From Lodderomyces elongisporus (lineage: Eukaryota > Ascomycota > Pichiomycetes > Serinales > Debaryomycetaceae), in assembly GCF_030384665.1 (NCBI RefSeq), contig NC_083673.1:3109501-3173500 (forward strand): a DNA stretch of 64,000 nucleotides. The letters run 5' to 3'. Of the stretch, positions 61,458 through 64,000 are shown piece by piece. The notes beneath the pieces were generated by a model. The model was not told where the DNA came from, ran no database searches, and worked only from the letters and a program-made list of their open reading frames with translations. How positions within the stretch are numbered: the stretch's first letter is position 1; every line of letters begins with the position of its first letter. A program made the translations under genes and the position numbers.

Positions 61458-62475
61458 GGGGTAGTCGCATAGTTATTAATAAACGGTATTGATAAAGTCC
61501 TTCACTTTTGCTCTTACTTCTATTCTATTTTGCTAAAAAAAGGAGACTTTAATCAGGAGTTTCTTTAATCTGTCAACGGGAATGAAAAATATAGATCAAA
61601 TACAAAGACAAGATAAAAACAAAAATTAAAGAAGCAAAAAAAAAAAAAATGTATACCGCTTCAACTCAAATTTGTGTAATCTTTTCAGCCGCCACAGTTT
61701 ATCACCTTTTCCAATCAAAATTTGACGTGATCTATTAATATGCCAATTGACCATATATTTTTTTTTTATATTCCCTCCACTAACTACTTTGTCAACTCTT
61801 CTTCTTCTTCTTCCTTTCCCAATTGCTAAATTTTTGCAACAACAATAGATATGTCAAACAATAGAATAATATCTTTGTTTCTTTTTCTATTTTCCCTTGC
61901 ATTGTTCTCGGATTATAATTGGGTCAGAACTCAAAGATAAATTAATTTAGATGGTTTCTAATCCTTGCTAACAATCAAGAGCCACAATGACGATGCTTGA
62001 TAAAATATATTATTGAACGTTAATTCGTTTGTAGAGATCTTTCAAACCGTTGTTGCCAACAACATGTATGCGGAATAATACCATTTTTCCTCACAAAGTA
62101 AAACAAATTTGGTGTCATTTTCATAGCAATGGGGAGGTTCAAAAACTAACCAAGGAATGATAAGCACGTTTTATTGATGGGATGAATTGCCACAGGAAAC
62201 AGTAGCTCACCAGCCGATTCCCGAGATATTGGTATACAAATGAAAAAAAAACTATGGCTTTGTCCGTCGATATACACCGATTTGAATGGAGGTTTTTTAC
62301 CTATACATGTATACATGTATACATACATATGTATATATTCATATCGAGATATATGAGGAGGGAACATTGCATAAAAGACCTTCTTTGCTAAATTTCTTCT
62401 TCTACTTCTTCGTCTTCTTCTTCTTCTTCGCTTGTTGTATTTTTAAAAACATATTCAACTAAGGTTTAAGCAAAA
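61458..62475. other. Intergenic region, no gene seen
   Basis: Upstream region of the DUR3-like gene. Includes A- and T-runs (61,638-61,650, 61,760), CTTCTT repeats at 61,798-61,813 and 62,395-62,428 and a TATACATG repeat at 62,302-62,330. No gene or tRNA recognised. Confidence 0.6.
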
Positions 62476-64000
62476 ATGGAGCCATCATTAACTCAAGGAG
62501 CTGGCTACGGCCTTATTGTTGGGGGCGGTGCATTTTTTGCTATTGTGATGAACTATGTCACTTTTCTCCAAAACAAGTATAGTGCCCATAACTCGAAGAA
62601 AGTTGATGAGTTTGTTAGTGGCAGTAGAAACGTTGGTTTTGGACTTTTACTAAGCGGTATTTTGTCAAATTGGACATGGAGTTTAACTCTTTTGGAATCT
62701 GCAGTAAAATCATATGATATTGGGATCTCGGGGAGTTACTGGTATGCCATCGGTGGTATGTTACAAGTCAGCGTGTTCTCAGTTGTCTCTTCCAAAATCA
62801 AGAAGAATGCCAATTTGGTGACTACATTTCCCGAAATGGCGTATTTTCGATTCGGTAAAGCTGGCCATTTGAGTTTCTTGTGGTGTGGCTTTGTGTGCAA
62901 TTCGATTGTGAGCAGCTGTATCTTACTAGGCGGCTCGGCCGTGTTCCATGCCGTCACTGGTGTAAGTCAATATGCTACGTTGTTCCTCATTCCATTCGGC
63001 TGCGCCGTGTATGTGAGTTTTGGTGGATTGAGGGCAACATTCATTTCAGATGCCACACATACCTGTATTATCTTGGTGTTCATAATTGTGTTCACCCTAG
63101 AAGTTTATTATGGAAACGATAAGATTGGATCTCCTCGTAAATTGTGGGAGATGTTGCAGTCATTACCCCCAGTTGATGACAACTACCATGGTTCATATTT
63201 GACTTTTAGATCGCAGCAAGGTGCCATTTTTTCCGTTATCAGTTGTATTACCGGTTTTGGATTGGTTGTCAATGACCAAGCATATTTGTCTAGGGCAGTG
63301 GCAGCTGACCCCAGAATTACTTCTAGAGCATATTTCTTTGCGTCAATTTGTTGGTTTGTTATACCTTTTGCAATGGGTGCAGGTTTGGGTCTTGGTGCAA
63401 GAGCATTAACTGTTTACCCCGATTTCCCCAAACTTTCTGATTTTGAAGTTGGTGAAGGTCTTCCGCCAGTGGCATGTGCTACATATCTCATGGGTAAAAC
63501 GGGGTCAGCAATGATCTTGGTTATGATATTCTTTTCAGTCACTTCTTCCTTCTCTGGTGAGCTTATTGGGACATCAACATTGATTTCCTACGATATTTAC
63601 AAGAGGTACTATAAACCTGATGCCAAACCAAATCAAGTTGTTAGAGTAGCCAAGATTAGTGTATTTGGTTGGGCCATTTTCTCGTCTTGCTTAGCTTCCA
63701 TATTTTATGGTGCGGCCAAGATATCTATGGGATGGCTCTTTAACTTTTTGGGCTGCGCCACTGCAGCTGGTGTGTTCCCTATAGCATTGTCATTTGTATG
63801 GAAAGACCTAAACAAAGTAGGTGCTGTTGGTGGGTCAATTGGGGGCATGGTTCTAGCCATTATGGCGTGGTTGATTGCATGCTATAAATTAACGGGTGAG
63901 ATTACTGTGACAAACTTGTCACTGCAATGGGTATCGTTTACTGGAAATGCTGTGGCATTGGCTTTTGGAGGTATTATTTCAATTACTGCATCGTTAATAT
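62476..64000 (+). CDS. DUR3-family urea/polyamine:H+ symporter (3' end outside window)
   Basis: An open frame of 508 codons from the ATG at 62476 to the window end, without a stop. It is a sodium:solute-symporter-family protein like yeast Dur3, a plasma-membrane active transporter for urea and polyamines. It has about 11 hydrophobic segments in the part seen, the QGAGYGLIVGGGAFFAI first helix, NWTWSLTLLESAVKSY (as SSWxWxxTLL in Dur3), the LGGSAVFHAVTG stretch, FGGLRATFISDATHTCIIL and DNYHGSYLTF loop. CTG-clade yeasts have several DUR3/DUR4/DUR7-type paralogs; the substrate of this one is not shown by sequence. Confidence 0.9.
   Translation, partial: MEPSLTQGAGYGLIVGGGAFFAIVMNYVTFLQNKYSAHNSKKVDEFVSGSRNVGFGLLLSGILSNWTWSLTLLESAVKSYDIGISGSYWYAIGGMLQVSVFSVVSSKIKKNANLVTTFPEMAYFRFGKAGHLSFLWCGFVCNSIVSSCILLGGSAVFHAVTGVSQYATLFLIPFGCAVYVSFGGLRATFISDATHTCIILVFIIVFTLEVYYGNDKIGSPRKLWEMLQSLPPVDDNYHGSYLTFRSQQGAIFSVISCITGFGLVVNDQAYLSRAVAADPRITSRAYFFASICWFVIPFAMGAGLGLGARALTVYPDFPKLSDFEVGEGLPPVACATYLMGKTGSAMILVMIFFSVTSSFSGELIGTSTLISYDIYKRYYKPDAKPNQVVRVAKISVFGWAIFSSCLASIFYGAAKISMGWLFNFLGCATAAGVFPIALSFVWKDLNKVGAVGGSIGGMVLAIMAWLIACYKLTGEITVTNLSLQWVSFTGNAVALAFGGIISITASLI

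Noticed and set aside
1..64000. CRISPR arrays or bacterial-type operons
   Set aside because: Window is eukaryotic; repeats present are microsatellites, LTRs and the tRNA duplication.

Overview
This 64 kb window is nuclear DNA of a budding yeast, most likely from the CTG-Ser clade and compatible with a Lodderomyces elongisporus-like species. The evidence is compact, mostly intronless genes, rare introns with GTATGT / TACTAAC / AG signals, AT-rich spacers full of microsatellites, poly-Gln, poly-Asp and poly-Asn runs in proteins, and Candida-type gene content. In the NOT3-type gene a CTG codon falls where the family has Ser. Translations quoted here use the standard code, so residues encoded by CTG are probably Ser. 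The species name is inference.

Left part (1-8.8 kb): a putative Rrt8-like membrane protein, an Hnm1-type choline permease (minus) and the nucleoporin NIC96. From 8,896 to 13,378 lies an aberrant LTR retrotransposon. A plus-strand 5' part (LTR, gag-like region, protease, half of RT) is joined head-on to a second, inverted copy of its first 1,372 bp. The whole palindrome is bounded by LTR ends and a perfect 5-bp target duplication (ATATT).

Middle part (13.4-48.7 kb): a 2OG-Fe(II) oxygenase with a frameshift in a T9 run, CHL1 helicase (minus), a TFC8-like TFIIIC subunit, a 3.4 kb gene-free stretch and then REG1 (PP1 regulator). Next come a STIMATE-family vacuolar membrane protein, COX17 (minus), VPS54 with a long acidic tail, MRI1 (minus), PEX12 (minus) and an orphan acidic 143-aa protein. 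They are followed by NOT3 (minus, with a 23-nt first exon), KAR2/BiP (minus, with an unfolded-protein-response element upstream), BCY1 (PKA regulatory subunit) and ERG28.

Right part (48.7-64 kb): two copies of an intron-containing tRNA-Leu(CAA) gene, 7.3 kb apart. A complete, apparently young Ty3/gypsy-type retrotransposon (51,301-56,803, minus strand) sits between them, its edge 15 bp upstream of the second tRNA. It has identical 370-bp LTRs, an initiator-Met-tRNA-like primer site, a TAATT duplication, intact gag and pol, and a canonical -1 frameshift heptamer with a strong downstream hairpin. After it come an MPN-domain protein (CSN6/Csi1-like, minus), RRN3 (one intron) and a DUR3-family urea/polyamine transporter cut off by the window end.

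Apart from the retroelements these are unlinked housekeeping genes, not a pathway cluster. The most unusual items are the palindromic retroelement, the -1 frameshift signal, the frameshifted oxygenase, and unusual protein insertions or tails in VPS54, PEX12 and REG1.
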